Below are positions 54,673-62,921 of a stretch of DNA of 64,000 nt, piece by piece. Below the pieces are notes generated by a model. The model saw only the letters and a program-made list of their open reading frames with translations, did not search any database and was not told the origin of the DNA. How positions within the stretch are numbered: the stretch's first letter is position 1; each line of letters starts with the position of its first letter. The stretch is taken from positions 2,446,001-2,510,000 of the forward strand of contig NZ_JAJONE010000001.1 of assembly GCF_024700075.1 (NCBI RefSeq), given 5' to 3'. The stretch is from Hymenobacter sp. J193 (lineage in GTDB: Bacteria > Bacteroidota > Bacteroidia > Cytophagales > Hymenobacteraceae). The translations under genes were made by a program, and so were the position numbers.

Positions 54673-54945
54673 ATGACCTCTGCCACCCCCGACGCCCGCG
54701 ACGAGAACGGGCACCTTATCCGCGAGCTGCACGGCATCACGCTGGCGCAGATTCTGGAGTATCTGGTGCTGCACTACGGCTGGGAGGAACTGGACCGCCG
54801 CATCCGCATCAACTGCTTTGCCGTGAATCCCAGCGTCAAATCCAGCCTCACCTTTCTGCGGCGTACGCCCTGGGCCCGCGCCAAGGTGGAGGCGCTATAC
54901 GTGCAGGCCCGCACGGCCGAGGTGCTGGGAAAGCCTCGGCCATAG
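54673..54945 (+). CDS. VF530 family DNA-binding protein
   Basis: A 90-residue protein of the VF530/DUF2132 family: [20 protein letters not shown] then [20 protein letters not shown] and [16 protein letters not shown]. The family folds as a small helical domain with suspected DNA binding. It starts 106 bp from the divergent lysozyme gene. Confidence 0.88.
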   Translation: MTSATPDARDENGHLIRELHGITLAQILEYLVLHYGWEELDRRIRINCFAVNPSVKSSLTFLRRTPWARAKVEALYVQARTAEVLGKPRP

Positions 54946-55079
54946 CGGCCCGCTATATAGCGCGGAGCCCATAACGTGGGGCCGCCGCCTGCGTACAGAG
55001 GCTTGCTTCTTGGTTAAGAAGTTGTTGGGCTCAGCCGGTGGCCGTCCTGCTTTCTTCCGTGCGTTTCCCCTCCTTCGAT

Positions 55080-55451
55080 ATGAACCACTTTTTCCTGACC
55101 CGCCGGGCGCTGCTTACGGCTGCCTGCTGCAGCTTCGGCTATCTGGCCACCGCCCAAAGCTCGGCGGTGCTGGCTCAGAAGAGCACCCAGGCCGTGTGCG
55201 TACCGGCCGAGCTGACGGGCCTGAGTGCCTGCGTGGATATGCAGCAGACCCAGTACCTTAAAGCCCCGTCCGGCAACGAAACCGCCGTGTGGAAGGGCAC
55301 CGTGCCTACCGGGCAGCGGCCGGCCAAAACCATCATCAAAGATGCTACCTGGCAGGAGCGCAGCCTGTCCTTCACCACCCACGCCGTCATCACGGCCGAT
55401 GGCAAGGCCTCCCTCACGCTGCAGTACAAAGCCAACCCCAAGTTCAAATAA
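55080..55451 (+). CDS. Hypothetical exported protein
   Basis: A 123-residue protein with a long signal sequence (MNHFFLTRRALLTAACCSFG, then YLATAQS). The mature part is beta-rich with two Cys (AVCVPAELTGLSACVDM) and ends in LTLQYKANPKFK. No family recognised. A terminator follows the stop. Confidence 0.55.
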   Translation: MNHFFLTRRALLTAACCSFGYLATAQSSAVLAQKSTQAVCVPAELTGLSACVDMQQTQYLKAPSGNETAVWKGTVPTGQRPAKTIIKDATWQERSLSFTTHAVITADGKASLTLQYKANPKFK

Positions 55452-55487
55452 CAACCCGTTTTAAGCTTCGCACTATTAGACACTAGC

Positions 55488-55521
55488 AAAAAGCTGGTCG
55501 CGGAAAGCGGCTGGCTTTTTT
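55488..55521 (+). terminator. Intrinsic terminator
   Basis: A 10-bp stem with three wobble pairs (55492-55501 / 55507-55516), GGAAA loop, extended by A/T pairs, then TTTTTTG. Confidence 0.85.
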
Positions 55522-55551
55522 GTTCTTTCGCGGAGCCGTTGGGGTATTGCT

Positions 55552-55875
55552 ATGAAAGATGTTACCGAAAAATCGGGTTGGGGGGCGCTGGCACTTGGGT
55601 TGCTGGGGTTTCTGGCGTTCGAAACCGGAGCCTACTACCTGTTGCGCCTGCTGACCGCCAGCCTGGGCGAAACAGACCAGCTGCAGCCCGAAAATACCAT
55701 CGTCAGCAACTGGGTGAAAACGGTGGTTTTTCTGCTGCTGCACCTCACGCTGCTCATCGTGGCCATGCTGATGCTCAGCAACCGCCTGCCCCGGCGCTAC
55801 CGCGGCCAGGTTATGGGCTGGTTTTACCTGGCTCTGGTCACGGGCTTTGTGCTGCTCATTCCGTTGTTCGGGTAG
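55552..55875 (+). CDS. Hypothetical membrane protein
   Basis: A 107-residue protein with three membrane helices (residues ~11-31, ~58-76 and ~88-106) and an N-terminal soluble stretch. No motif found. It is followed by a nested repeat. Confidence 0.55.
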   Translation: MKDVTEKSGWGALALGLLGFLAFETGAYYLLRLLTASLGETDQLQPENTIVSNWVKTVVFLLLHLTLLIVAMLMLSNRLPRRYRGQVMGWFYLALVTGFVLLIPLFG

Positions 55876-55877
55876 GT

Positions 55878-55999
55878 TTCAGTTGCCAGTTGCCTGTTGA
55901 TAAAACAACGTCATGCTGAGCGAAGCCGAAGCATCTCTACCGCAGTGTCGGGGTCAGCATGACAAAACCTGACAACCGGTAACGGATAACAGGCAATAG
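55878..55999. repeat. Nested repeat: GTCATGCTGAGC element inside a TTGCCAGTTGCCTGTT-type repeat
   Basis: The outer text (TTCAGTTGCCAGTTGCCTGT left, AACGGATAACAGGCAATAG right) is an imperfect inverted repeat. Inside it, 55910-55963 is a GTCATGCTGAGCGAAGCCGA family member whose right arm is cut to TCAGCATGAC. The inner element looks inserted into, or recombined with, the outer one. Confidence 0.6.
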
Positions 56000-56012
56000 A
56001 ACCTCCCGGGCA

Positions 56013-56041
56013 TGAAAAAGCCACTGCCTGGGGCAGTGGCT
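56013..56041 (-). terminator. Terminator of the small heat-shock gene
   Basis: AGCCACTGCC (56019-56028) pairs with GGCAGTGGCT (56032-56041), 3-nt loop; minus-strand TTTTTCATG follows. It is 60 bp after the hsp20 stop. Confidence 0.8.
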
Positions 56042-56100
56042 GATGAAACCAAGGGGCCGGTTGGTGCCGGCGGTATAGAAAGCCGCTGAAGCGCGGCGGG

Positions 56101-56484
56101 TTACCGGTGGCGGATGTTGATTTCGCGCGGGTGGCTGGTGGAGTCCTTATACGGAATGCGCACGAGCAGCTCGCGGCCTTCGTGCACGGCGTCGATGCGC
56201 GTGAGGTCCAGCGTATCGGGCAGGTCGAGGGAGCGGATGAACAGGGGAGCCGCCAGCTGGGCTTCCGGCTCGTGGCGGTATTCGCTGTACACAGTGAGGT
56301 GCTGATTGTTGAGAACAACGTGGAAATTATCGGGCTGCACCGATGGGGCCGCTACCCGGATAACAACGCCCTTCTCGCGCTTATCTATCCGCATCGTGGC
56401 CTGCGCAATGCCCCCACCCAGCGTGTTGAGGAGGTCGAGTTGCGGGACAAGGTTGCGAATAAATTCCTGGCTGATGAGCTTCAT
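56101..56484 (-). CDS. Hsp20/alpha-crystallin family protein
   Basis: A 127-residue small heat-shock-like protein. It has an N-terminal helix (MKLISQEFIRNLVPQLDLLN), then the alpha-crystallin domain (MRIDKREKGVVIRVAAPSVQ, FHVVLNNQHLTVYSEYRH, LDLPDTLDLTRIDAVHEGRE and LLVRIPYK). The usual A-x-x-x-x-G-L-L motif is present in part (GRELLVRIP). A chaperone or a structural variant. Divergent from the Tet-type MFS gene. Confidence 0.78.
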   Translation of the reverse strand: MKLISQEFIRNLVPQLDLLNTLGGGIAQATMRIDKREKGVVIRVAAPSVQPDNFHVVLNNQHLTVYSEYRHEPEAQLAAPLFIRSLDLPDTLDLTRIDAVHEGRELLVRIPYKDSTSHPREINIRHR

Positions 56485-56824
56485 GGGGTTGGTTCCTTTC
56501 TTGATTCGAAAAGGAGTATGCAAACCATGTACCAACAGCTTTCGGGCTGAAATCCAGCCACAATGACGGTGACGCAGCTACGGCCAGCCCCGTCGTCCGG
56601 ACAGAATGGCGCTAATCTGAATAGTAAGTGCGCAACTGGCAGATGCAGCGGGTAACTGTGCTGTCCTTCACAGCAAAGCCTGCTGTTATTCCTGCGCAAA
56701 GCGGGTGCCTTTGCCCGGACTGCCTTCTCCGCAGCTAACCGGAATAGCCGAAGCTGGCGCAACGCATGCCCTGGCAGGCACTGCGCCGGCCGTTGTATAT
56801 ACATTGATTTTCGACCCTGCTGCT
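56485..56824. other. Gap between divergent hsp20-like and MFS genes
   Basis: 340 bases without a gene I can support. TTGTATATACATTGATTTTC near the MFS start is AT-rich and could be its promoter, but it does not match TAnnTTTG. On the minus side CATACTCCTTTTCG is near the hsp20-like start. No window-family repeat was seen. Confidence 0.4.
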
Positions 56825-58081
56825 ATGGCCAAAGGACAAGCCGCGCTGAGCTTTATCTTCATTACCATTCTGGTCGATGTTATCGGGCTGGGCATCATCA
56901 TTCCGGTGCTGCCCCGCCTTATTGAAGAGCTGACAGGCGGCGGCCTTAGCCAGGCCTCGCAGTACGCGGGCTGGCTCACGTTTGCCTATGCGGCCATGCA
57001 GTTTCTGTGCTCGCCGGTGCTGGGCGGCCTCAGCGACCGATTCGGCCGGCGGCCCGTGCTGCTCTTTTCCCTGCTGGGCCTGGGTGTCGACTACATTTTT
57101 CTGGCCCTGGCGCCCAGCATCGGCTGGCTGTTTCTGGGCCGGCTGATTGCGGGCGTGGCCGGAGCCAGCTTCACCACTGCCACCGCCTACATTGCCGACA
57201 TCAGCACGCCCGAAAAGCGCGCCCAGAACTTCGGCATGGTCGGCGCCGCGTTTGGGCTGGGGTTTATTGTGGGGCCGGCGCTGGGCGGTCTGTTCAGCCA
57301 CTGGGGGCCGCGGGTGCCGTTTATCGTGGCGGCTGGCCTCAGTTTGCTTAACTTTCTCTACGGCTACTTCGTGCTGCCCGAGTCATTGTCGGCAGCCAAC
57401 CGCCGGCCTTTTGAGTGGAAGCGGGCCAACCCCGTCGGCTCCTTGCTGCAGCTACGCCGCTACCCCGTAATAGCCGGGCTGGTCGTCACGCTGGTGCTGG
57501 TGTACATCGGGGCCCACTCCGTGCAGTCGACGTGGACGTTTTACACCATGTTCAAATTTAAGTGGTCAGAGGACTGGGTGGGCTACTCCCTTAGCTTCGT
57601 AGGGCTGCTCACGGCGCTGGTGCAGGGCGGCCTTATTCGGGTGCTGCTGCCGCGGCTGGGTCAGCGCAACGCCGTGTTCCTGGGGCTGCTGCTGTATGCC
57701 ATTGGGCTGGGACTGTTTGCGGTGGCGGGGCAGGGCTGGCAGATGTTCCTGTTTTTGGTGCCCTACTGCCTGGGTGGCATCACGGGGCCGGCGCTGCAGG
57801 GCATCATTTCCAGCCAGGTACCAGCCAACGAGCAGGGCGAGCTGCAGGGCGGCCTCACCAGCCTCATCAGCCTCACGTCCATTATCGGCCCGCTGGTAAT
57901 GACCAACCTGTTTGCGTACTTCACCCGGCCCACGGCGCCCGTACACTTCCCGGGGGCGCCGTTCGTGCTGGGCTCGGTGCTGGCGCTGGCCGGGCTGCTG
58001 TTCTCGCTCCGCTCCCTGGCCCACTACCGCCAGCCCGCCGATACGTCCGAGGCCAGCCCCGACGTTCTGCCCATTCACTAA
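56825..58081 (+). CDS. Tet-type MFS transporter (TCR/Tet family)
   Basis: A 418-residue transporter with 12 membrane helices. It has the MFS signature [19 protein letters not shown] between helices 2 and 3, [20 protein letters not shown] (motif C-like), and [20 protein letters not shown], all typical of TetA(P/A)-like drug:H+ antiporters. It may export tetracycline-like or other compounds; drug resistance is not shown by sequence alone. Upstream starts (to 56705) add a non-homologous tail. Confidence 0.85.
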   Translation: MAKGQAALSFIFITILVDVIGLGIIIPVLPRLIEELTGGGLSQASQYAGWLTFAYAAMQFLCSPVLGGLSDRFGRRPVLLFSLLGLGVDYIFLALAPSIGWLFLGRLIAGVAGASFTTATAYIADISTPEKRAQNFGMVGAAFGLGFIVGPALGGLFSHWGPRVPFIVAAGLSLLNFLYGYFVLPESLSAANRRPFEWKRANPVGSLLQLRRYPVIAGLVVTLVLVYIGAHSVQSTWTFYTMFKFKWSEDWVGYSLSFVGLLTALVQGGLIRVLLPRLGQRNAVFLGLLLYAIGLGLFAVAGQGWQMFLFLVPYCLGGITGPALQGIISSQVPANEQGELQGGLTSLISLTSIIGPLVMTNLFAYFTRPTAPVHFPGAPFVLGSVLALAGLLFSLRSLAHYRQPADTSEASPDVLPIH

Positions 58082-58099
58082 CCTATTGCCAGCATCAGG

Positions 58100-58606
58100 A
58101 TGCCCATTATTCGCTTAGCCACCGAAGCCGATCTGTCCGCCATTATACAGCTGGTGCAGCGTGTGGTGCCGCTGATGCACGCGGCCGGCAACTTTCAGTG
58201 GGCTGCTTCCTACCCGAACGAGGCCGTATTCAGGGAGGATATCAGCCGGCAGCAGTTGTGGGTGGCGGAACACGCCGGTCAGGTAAGAGCCATAGCGGCC
58301 CTCACCACCGACCAGGACCCTGAATATGCCCAGGCCGATTGGGACGCGGCGGAGCCGGCCATCGTCACGCACCGGCTGGCTGTGGACCCGGCCGCCCAGG
58401 GCCTGGGGATGGCAGCCGCGCTGCTGGGGCAAGCCGAGGAGCTGGCCCGCCAGCGCGGCCTTCGCAGCCTGCGCGTAGATACCAACTCCGAAAATCAGGC
58501 CACGCAGCGGCTGTTCCCCAAGCTGGGCTACCGGTTTGCGGGCGAAATCACGCTGGCGTTTCGCCCGGGGCTGCGCTTTTTCTGCTACGAAAAGCGGCTT
58601 GACTAA
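58100..58606 (+). CDS. GNAT family N-acetyltransferase
   Basis: A 168-residue acetyltransferase. The acetyl-CoA pyrophosphate loop is VDPAAQGLGMAAALL (QGxGxA), preceded by THRLAV and followed by DTNSENQATQRLFPKLGYRF. Substrate unknown. It starts 18 bp after the MFS stop, probably in one transcript. Confidence 0.85.
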   Translation: MPIIRLATEADLSAIIQLVQRVVPLMHAAGNFQWAASYPNEAVFREDISRQQLWVAEHAGQVRAIAALTTDQDPEYAQADWDAAEPAIVTHRLAVDPAAQGLGMAAALLGQAEELARQRGLRSLRVDTNSENQATQRLFPKLGYRFAGEITLAFRPGLRFFCYEKRLD

Positions 58607-58625
58607 CGTCTCCTGTGGCAGCCGG

Positions 58626-59483
58626 CTACTCGTGCCAGGTACCGAACTTGCCGGCCTGGTAATCGGCGTAGGCCTGGCGGATTTCAACTTCGGAGTTCAT
58701 CACAAAGGGCCCGTAGGCTACAATCGGCTCCCCAAACGGGCGGGCGTGGCCCAGCAGCAGCACCGTGTCATCCGTCAGGGCCTCCACGGTCAGGTCGTCG
58801 CCGTCGTAGTTGAACTCCACCAGCTGGCGGGCTTCGGCCTCCTGCCCGTTCACGCGCAGCTTCCCCCGAATAACGTAGAAGAAAACGGTGTGCTCGGCGG
58901 GAACGGATAGGTCCAGCTTGCCGCCCTGCCGGAAATTCACCGTAGCCAGGCTGATGCCCGCGGGCGAGCTGACGGCGCCCGCCGTTCCGCTCCAGCTGCC
59001 CGAAACAGCGTGCAGCTGCAACCGGCCTTCATCCAGTAAAACAGCCGGAATCTGCGCCCGTTGCAGGCCGAGGTACTTCGGCTCCACCATTTTGTCTTTG
59101 GCGGGCAGGTTCACCCACAGCTGCAGAATTTCCAGCGGCCCGCCGGTTTTCTTGAAGGCGTCGGAGGAAATTTCGGAGTGAATTAACCCCCGGCCCGCCG
59201 TCATCCACTGAATGCCGCCGGCTTCAATCACGCTCTGGTGCCCGCCGCTGTCCTGGTGCATGATGTCGCCTTCCAGAATAAATGTCACCGTCTCGAAGCC
59301 CCGGTGCGGGTGCGGCCCGAACGGTAAACCCTGGTTTTGGGGCCGGTACACCTGCGGGCCATGATGATTCAGAAACAGAAAGGGGTCGAGGTGCTCCACG
59401 GCCCGCGTAGGCAGGGCGCGGTACGTTACCAGGTCGGCAATGGGCGCGCTCTGGGCGCGGTGCAGTTGTTTGATCGTGCGCAT
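58626..59483 (-). CDS. Pirin family protein
   Basis: A 285-residue bicupin. Metal ligands lie in GPHPHRGFETVTF (two His) and RGLIHSEIS (His, Glu). The C-terminal cupin has FFYVIRGKLRVNGQ. Pirins may act as quercetinase or redox-sensing regulators. The start at 59483 (MRTIKQLHRAQ) gives the family N-terminus. Convergent with the GNAT gene. Confidence 0.88.
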   Translation of the reverse strand: MRTIKQLHRAQSAPIADLVTYRALPTRAVEHLDPFLFLNHHGPQVYRPQNQGLPFGPHPHRGFETVTFILEGDIMHQDSGGHQSVIEAGGIQWMTAGRGLIHSEISSDAFKKTGGPLEILQLWVNLPAKDKMVEPKYLGLQRAQIPAVLLDEGRLQLHAVSGSWSGTAGAVSSPAGISLATVNFRQGGKLDLSVPAEHTVFFYVIRGKLRVNGQEAEARQLVEFNYDGDDLTVEALTDDTVLLLGHARPFGEPIVAYGPFVMNSEVEIRQAYADYQAGKFGTWHE

Positions 59484-59616
59484 ACAAGGGAGCCAGCCTG
59501 AGGGGGCAGCTTTGTGCATACCCGTTACCGGGCCAGATGGTTTTAAGTCAGCCGGTAAAACCTGGTGGCTCCTTCGAGGGTTTAAACGGACTTCACTCCG
59601 TAGACTTTTTCCTCTT

Positions 59617-60687
59617 ATGGCTGCTTTATTTACGCCGCTCACCCTGCGCGGCCTTACCCTGAAAAACCGCCTTGCGGTATCGCCCATGTGCATGTACAGC
59701 GCTACCGACGGCTTCGCCAACGACTGGCACCTGGTGCATCTGGGCAGCCGGGCGGTGGGCGGGGCCGGGCTGGTCGTTCAGGAAGCCACGGCCGTGGCGC
59801 CGGAAGGCCGCATCACTCCCGCCGACCTGGGGATCTGGCAGGATGAGCATGTGCCCTTCCTGCGCCGTATCACCGATTTCATCAAAGCTCAGGGGGCCGT
59901 AGCTGGTATTCAGCTGGCCCACGCCGGCCGCAAAGCCAGCCATGCCAGCCCCTGGCAGGGTGGGGCCGTGGTGCCCGAGGAAAATGGGGGGTGGACGACC
60001 GTGGCGCCCAGCGCTTTGCCTTTCACTGACGATGAGCCCGCACCCCAGGCACTTTCCCTAGCCGAAATCCAGTGGCTGATTGACGATTTTCGGGCAGCCG
60101 CTGGTCGGGCGCTGTTGGCGGGATACCAGCTGATTGAGCTGCACGCGGCTCACGGCTACCTGCTGCACGAGTTTCTGTCGCCGCTCAGCAACCAGCGCAC
60201 CGATGACTACGGCGGCTCCTTTAATAACCGCATCCGGCTGCTGCTGGAAGTGGTGGCGGCCACCCGCGCCGTGTGGCCAGAGGAGTTGCCGCTGCTAGTG
60301 CGCATTTCCGCTACCGACTGGACGCCCGGTGGCTGGACCGATGAGGACTCCGTAGCCCTGGCCGCCCAACTTAAAACCAAAGGCGTGGATCTGATAGACT
60401 GCTCCACCGGCGGCAACGTACCGCAGGCCGCTATTCCGGTGGGCCCGCTCTACCAGGTTCAGTTTGCCGAACGCATCCGGCGCGAAACCGGCCTGCCAAC
60501 CGGCGCCGTGGGCCTTATTACCTCGGCAGCCGAAGCCGAAACCATCATTGCTACCGGGCAGGCTGACTTGGTACTGCTGGCCCGCGAGTTGCTGCGCGAC
60601 CCGTACTTCCCGCTGCACGCGGCCCACGAGCTGGGTGCCGAGGTAGCTTGGCCCGACCAGTACCTGCGAGCCAGGCCACGGCGGTAG
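59617..60687 (+). CDS. NADH:flavin oxidoreductase, class III Old Yellow Enzyme (YqjM-like)
   Basis: A 356-residue FMN barrel. It starts AALFTPLTLRGLTLKNRLAV and has VSPMCMYSATDGFANDWHLV (the YqjM-type Cys), VGIQLAHAGRKAS-like IQLAHAGRKASH, LHAAHGYLLHEFLSPLSNQR (His-x-x-His with TDDYGGS) and a C-terminal FMN-phosphate block in VGLITSAAEAETI. It reduces activated C=C bonds with NADPH. Divergent from pirin. Confidence 0.92.
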   Translation: MAALFTPLTLRGLTLKNRLAVSPMCMYSATDGFANDWHLVHLGSRAVGGAGLVVQEATAVAPEGRITPADLGIWQDEHVPFLRRITDFIKAQGAVAGIQLAHAGRKASHASPWQGGAVVPEENGGWTTVAPSALPFTDDEPAPQALSLAEIQWLIDDFRAAAGRALLAGYQLIELHAAHGYLLHEFLSPLSNQRTDDYGGSFNNRIRLLLEVVAATRAVWPEELPLLVRISATDWTPGGWTDEDSVALAAQLKTKGVDLIDCSTGGNVPQAAIPVGPLYQVQFAERIRRETGLPTGAVGLITSAAEAETIIATGQADLVLLARELLRDPYFPLHAAHELGAEVAWPDQYLRARPRR

Positions 60688-60783
60688 AAAGCCGGGAAAC
60701 GCGTCGGCTTATGCCGGACGTTTACCGGGCATGAAAGGCCGATAGACTCGCTTCGGCAAAACTTGCGTAATACGCCCGGAAAG

Positions 60784-60818
60784 AAAAGGCCCGCTGCAGG
60801 TTGCAGCGGGCCTTTTTC
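60784..60818 (+). terminator. Intrinsic terminator after the OYE gene
   Basis: A perfect 15-bp stem (60784-60798 / 60802-60816), loop GGT, followed by TTCTTGG; the stem includes the T-run. Confidence 0.9.
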
Positions 60819-60859
60819 TTGGTCAGCACAAAAATATCTGGCAGGTTTATACCTGTTTT

Positions 60860-60893
60860 TACGAATTGTTCGTAGTATTACGAAATAATCGTA
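60860..60893 (+). promoter_or_regulatory. Two TACGA-N5-TCGTA dyads before blaI
   Basis: TACGA-ATTGT-TCGTA (60860-60874) and TACGA-AATAA-TCGTA (60879-60893), both perfect, centres 19 bp apart, ending 9 bp before the BlaI-type start codon. This is the position and dyad form expected of a BlaI/MecI autoregulatory operator. The spacer bases differ while the half-sites do not. Confidence 0.8.
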
Positions 60894-60902
60894 AAAGACA
60901 TA

Positions 60903-61274
60903 ATGGAACGACTTACCCAACCCGAAGAAGACGCCATGCGGGTTTTCTGGCAACTGAACGGCGGCTTCATCAAGGAGGTGCTGGAGCAGCTCCCCGAGCC
61001 CCGGCCGCCCTACACCACGCTGGCTTCCACGGTGCGCAACCTGGAGCGCAAAGGGTATCTGCGCGGCGAAAAGCTTGGCAATACCTTCCGCTTCACGCCC
61101 CTGATACCGGCTGAAGAGTACCGCAAGCGGTTCCTGGGCACCTTCGTGGGCGACTATTTCAGGAACTCCTACAAGGAGCTGGTTTCCTTTTTCGCGCAGG
61201 ATCAGAAAATCAGCGCCCAGGAGCTGCAGGAAATCATTGAATTGATTGAGCGCCAGAAGCCGCCCCAGAAATGA
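60903..61274 (+). CDS. BlaI/MecI/CopY-type transcriptional repressor
   Basis: A 123-residue winged-helix protein: LTQPEEDAMRVFWQLNGGFI then VLEQLPEPRPPYTTLASTVR and NLERKGYLRGEKLGNTFRF, the BlaI DNA-binding domain; the C-terminal helices allow dimerisation. It would bind the paired dyads just upstream and be removed by proteolysis triggered by the M56 sensor. Its stop overlaps the next start (ATGA at 61271), so the two are translationally coupled. Confidence 0.93.
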   Translation: MERLTQPEEDAMRVFWQLNGGFIKEVLEQLPEPRPPYTTLASTVRNLERKGYLRGEKLGNTFRFTPLIPAEEYRKRFLGTFVGDYFRNSYKELVSFFAQDQKISAQELQEIIELIERQKPPQK

Positions 61275-62800
61275 TACCGGACCTGCTGCTGTATTTGCTC
61301 AAAGCCAATGTGGCCTTGCTGCTGCTGCTGGGTTTGTACTACGCTCTGCTGCGCCGCCTCACGTTTCACCAGCTTAACCGGGCGTATCTGCTGATTGCCG
61401 GCGGCTTCTCCATGGTGTATCCGCTGCTCGACGTGGCGGTGCTGCTGCCACAGCAGGCGGTGTTTCGGCAAGTGGTTTTTCCGGTCTGGGCGCTGCCGGG
61501 CAACGCAGTAGCCGCCGCGCCTGCTGCCGGCCCGAATTACGAGTTCTGGCTGCTGGGAGGGTATTGGGCCGGGGTAGGGCTGCTTACGCTACGGCTGTTG
61601 CTGCAGGGCGCCTCGCTGGCGGGTGTGCACCGGGCCTCGCGGCCGGCGGCCGCGGCGGGTGTGCCCTTCCGGGAGGTAGCCGCCGATGTCAATCCATTTT
61701 CCTTTTGGCAAACGATTTACCTGAACCCCACCCAGCACGGTCCCGCGGAACTGCCGGCCATACTGCTGCACGAGCAGATACACGTGCGGCAGTGGCACAC
61801 GCTGGATGTACTCTTGGGCCACGGGCTGCGGATTGTGGGTTGGTTTGGGCCCGGCCCCTGGCTGCTGCTACGGGCCATGCAGGAAAACCTGGAGTTCATC
61901 ACCGACGAGGCCGTGCTGCGGGCCGGGCAGGTGGATGCCAAGCAGTACCAGTACAGCCTCGTGCGGCTCAGCACCCTGGCGCCGGGCCCGGCGCTGGTAA
62001 CGCCTTTCTCTTTTCTCACGCTTAAAACCCGTATCCAGATGATGAATGCCCAAAAATCTTCCCATCGGCAGGCGGCCCGCTACCTGCTGGTGCTGCCCCT
62101 GGCCCTGGGCCTGCTGAGCTTCTCCGCGCCCGAGACGGCCTCGGCTATTCTTGCACCCGTTACCAAAACTGCGTCCTCGGCCCCCGATGTCACGACGCCC
62201 ACGACCATCAGTGCGCTGCCGCCGGCCGCGCTGGCCCATATTGTGAAGCAGTACCCCGGCTACCGGCTCATTGGCGTATCGGAAGTGCGGGCGGCGGACG
62301 GCTCCAACCTGCGCTACTTGGCCGAAATTGCCATTGGCCGCCGCCCCGAAAAGGTGCTGTTCACGGAGAAAGGCGAACCAGTGGCTGCGGTAGAAGTAGA
62401 GCCACTGTATTACGTGGATGGAAAAGCTACCACCAAAAGCGCGGCCGATAAGCTGAACTCGAAGGATTTCGCGGATATACAGGTATTTAAGGGAGAGCCG
62501 GCCCGTGCATTATTCGGCGACAAAGCCACGGATGGCGTGGTAGTCATCACCACCAAGGCCAATAGTGGTTCCGCAGCCGTGCGGGAGCTGAACCAGCGCA
62601 TAGCCGCCGTGGCACCGAAGCAGAAAGTGGACCTCAAAGAAGCGCTTATTCTGGTGAATGGCCAGGAAACCACTGAAGCGGAGCTGCGGAAAATCCCGGA
62701 ATCAACCATTAAAGAGATGCGCATCCTGCAGGGTGCCGACGCCGAGAAGCAGTACGGAGCCAAAGGCAGCAAAGGCGTCGTCATCGTCACGACCAAATAA
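61271..62800 (+). CDS. M56 metallopeptidase sensor (BlaR1-like) fused to two plug-like repeats
   Basis: A 509-residue protein. The M56 part (residues 1-285) has membrane helices at ~5-25, ~38-58, ~92-112 and ~270-288, and the zinc site HEQIH (167-171) with the Glu of QENLEFITDEAV. The periplasmic part is a PepSY-like domain (~315-370, LAHIVKQYPGYRLIGVSEVR) and then two TonB-plug-like repeats (376-429 ending DGVVVITTK; 457-509 ending KGVVIVTTK). The penicillin-binding domain of BlaR1 is absent, so the signal is not expected to be a beta-lactam. Overlaps BlaI by 4 bp. Confidence 0.85.
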   Translation: MIPDLLLYLLKANVALLLLLGLYYALLRRLTFHQLNRAYLLIAGGFSMVYPLLDVAVLLPQQAVFRQVVFPVWALPGNAVAAAPAAGPNYEFWLLGGYWAGVGLLTLRLLLQGASLAGVHRASRPAAAAGVPFREVAADVNPFSFWQTIYLNPTQHGPAELPAILLHEQIHVRQWHTLDVLLGHGLRIVGWFGPGPWLLLRAMQENLEFITDEAVLRAGQVDAKQYQYSLVRLSTLAPGPALVTPFSFLTLKTRIQMMNAQKSSHRQAARYLLVLPLALGLLSFSAPETASAILAPVTKTASSAPDVTTPTTISALPPAALAHIVKQYPGYRLIGVSEVRAADGSNLRYLAEIAIGRRPEKVLFTEKGEPVAAVEVEPLYYVDGKATTKSAADKLNSKDFADIQVFKGEPARALFGDKATDGVVVITTKANSGSAAVRELNQRIAAVAPKQKVDLKEALILVNGQETTEAELRKIPESTIKEMRILQGADAEKQYGAKGSKGVVIVTTK

Positions 62801-62823
62801 CCATTTCTGTGGTTAACTCAAGG

Positions 62824-62860
62824 CAAAAGTCCCGCTGCCATTTCGGTAGCGGGACTTTTG
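62824..62860. terminator. Bidirectional terminator
   Basis: CAAAAGTCCCGCT (62824-62836) pairs with AGCGGGACTTTTG (62848-62860), with a short inner loop. It separates the M56 gene from the convergent pncB-like gene. Confidence 0.85.
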
Positions 62861-62921
62861 ATGTTGTGAGCTTTCTGCTCTGCAAGCTGCTCAGCCTTCG
62901 CTATAAGGCAAACTCCTACTC

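Noticed and set aside
6394..55963. Integron attC sites or rRNA-like structures for the palindrome family
   Set aside because: No R-box core sites, no integrase and no conserved loop bases; simple long palindromes fit better.
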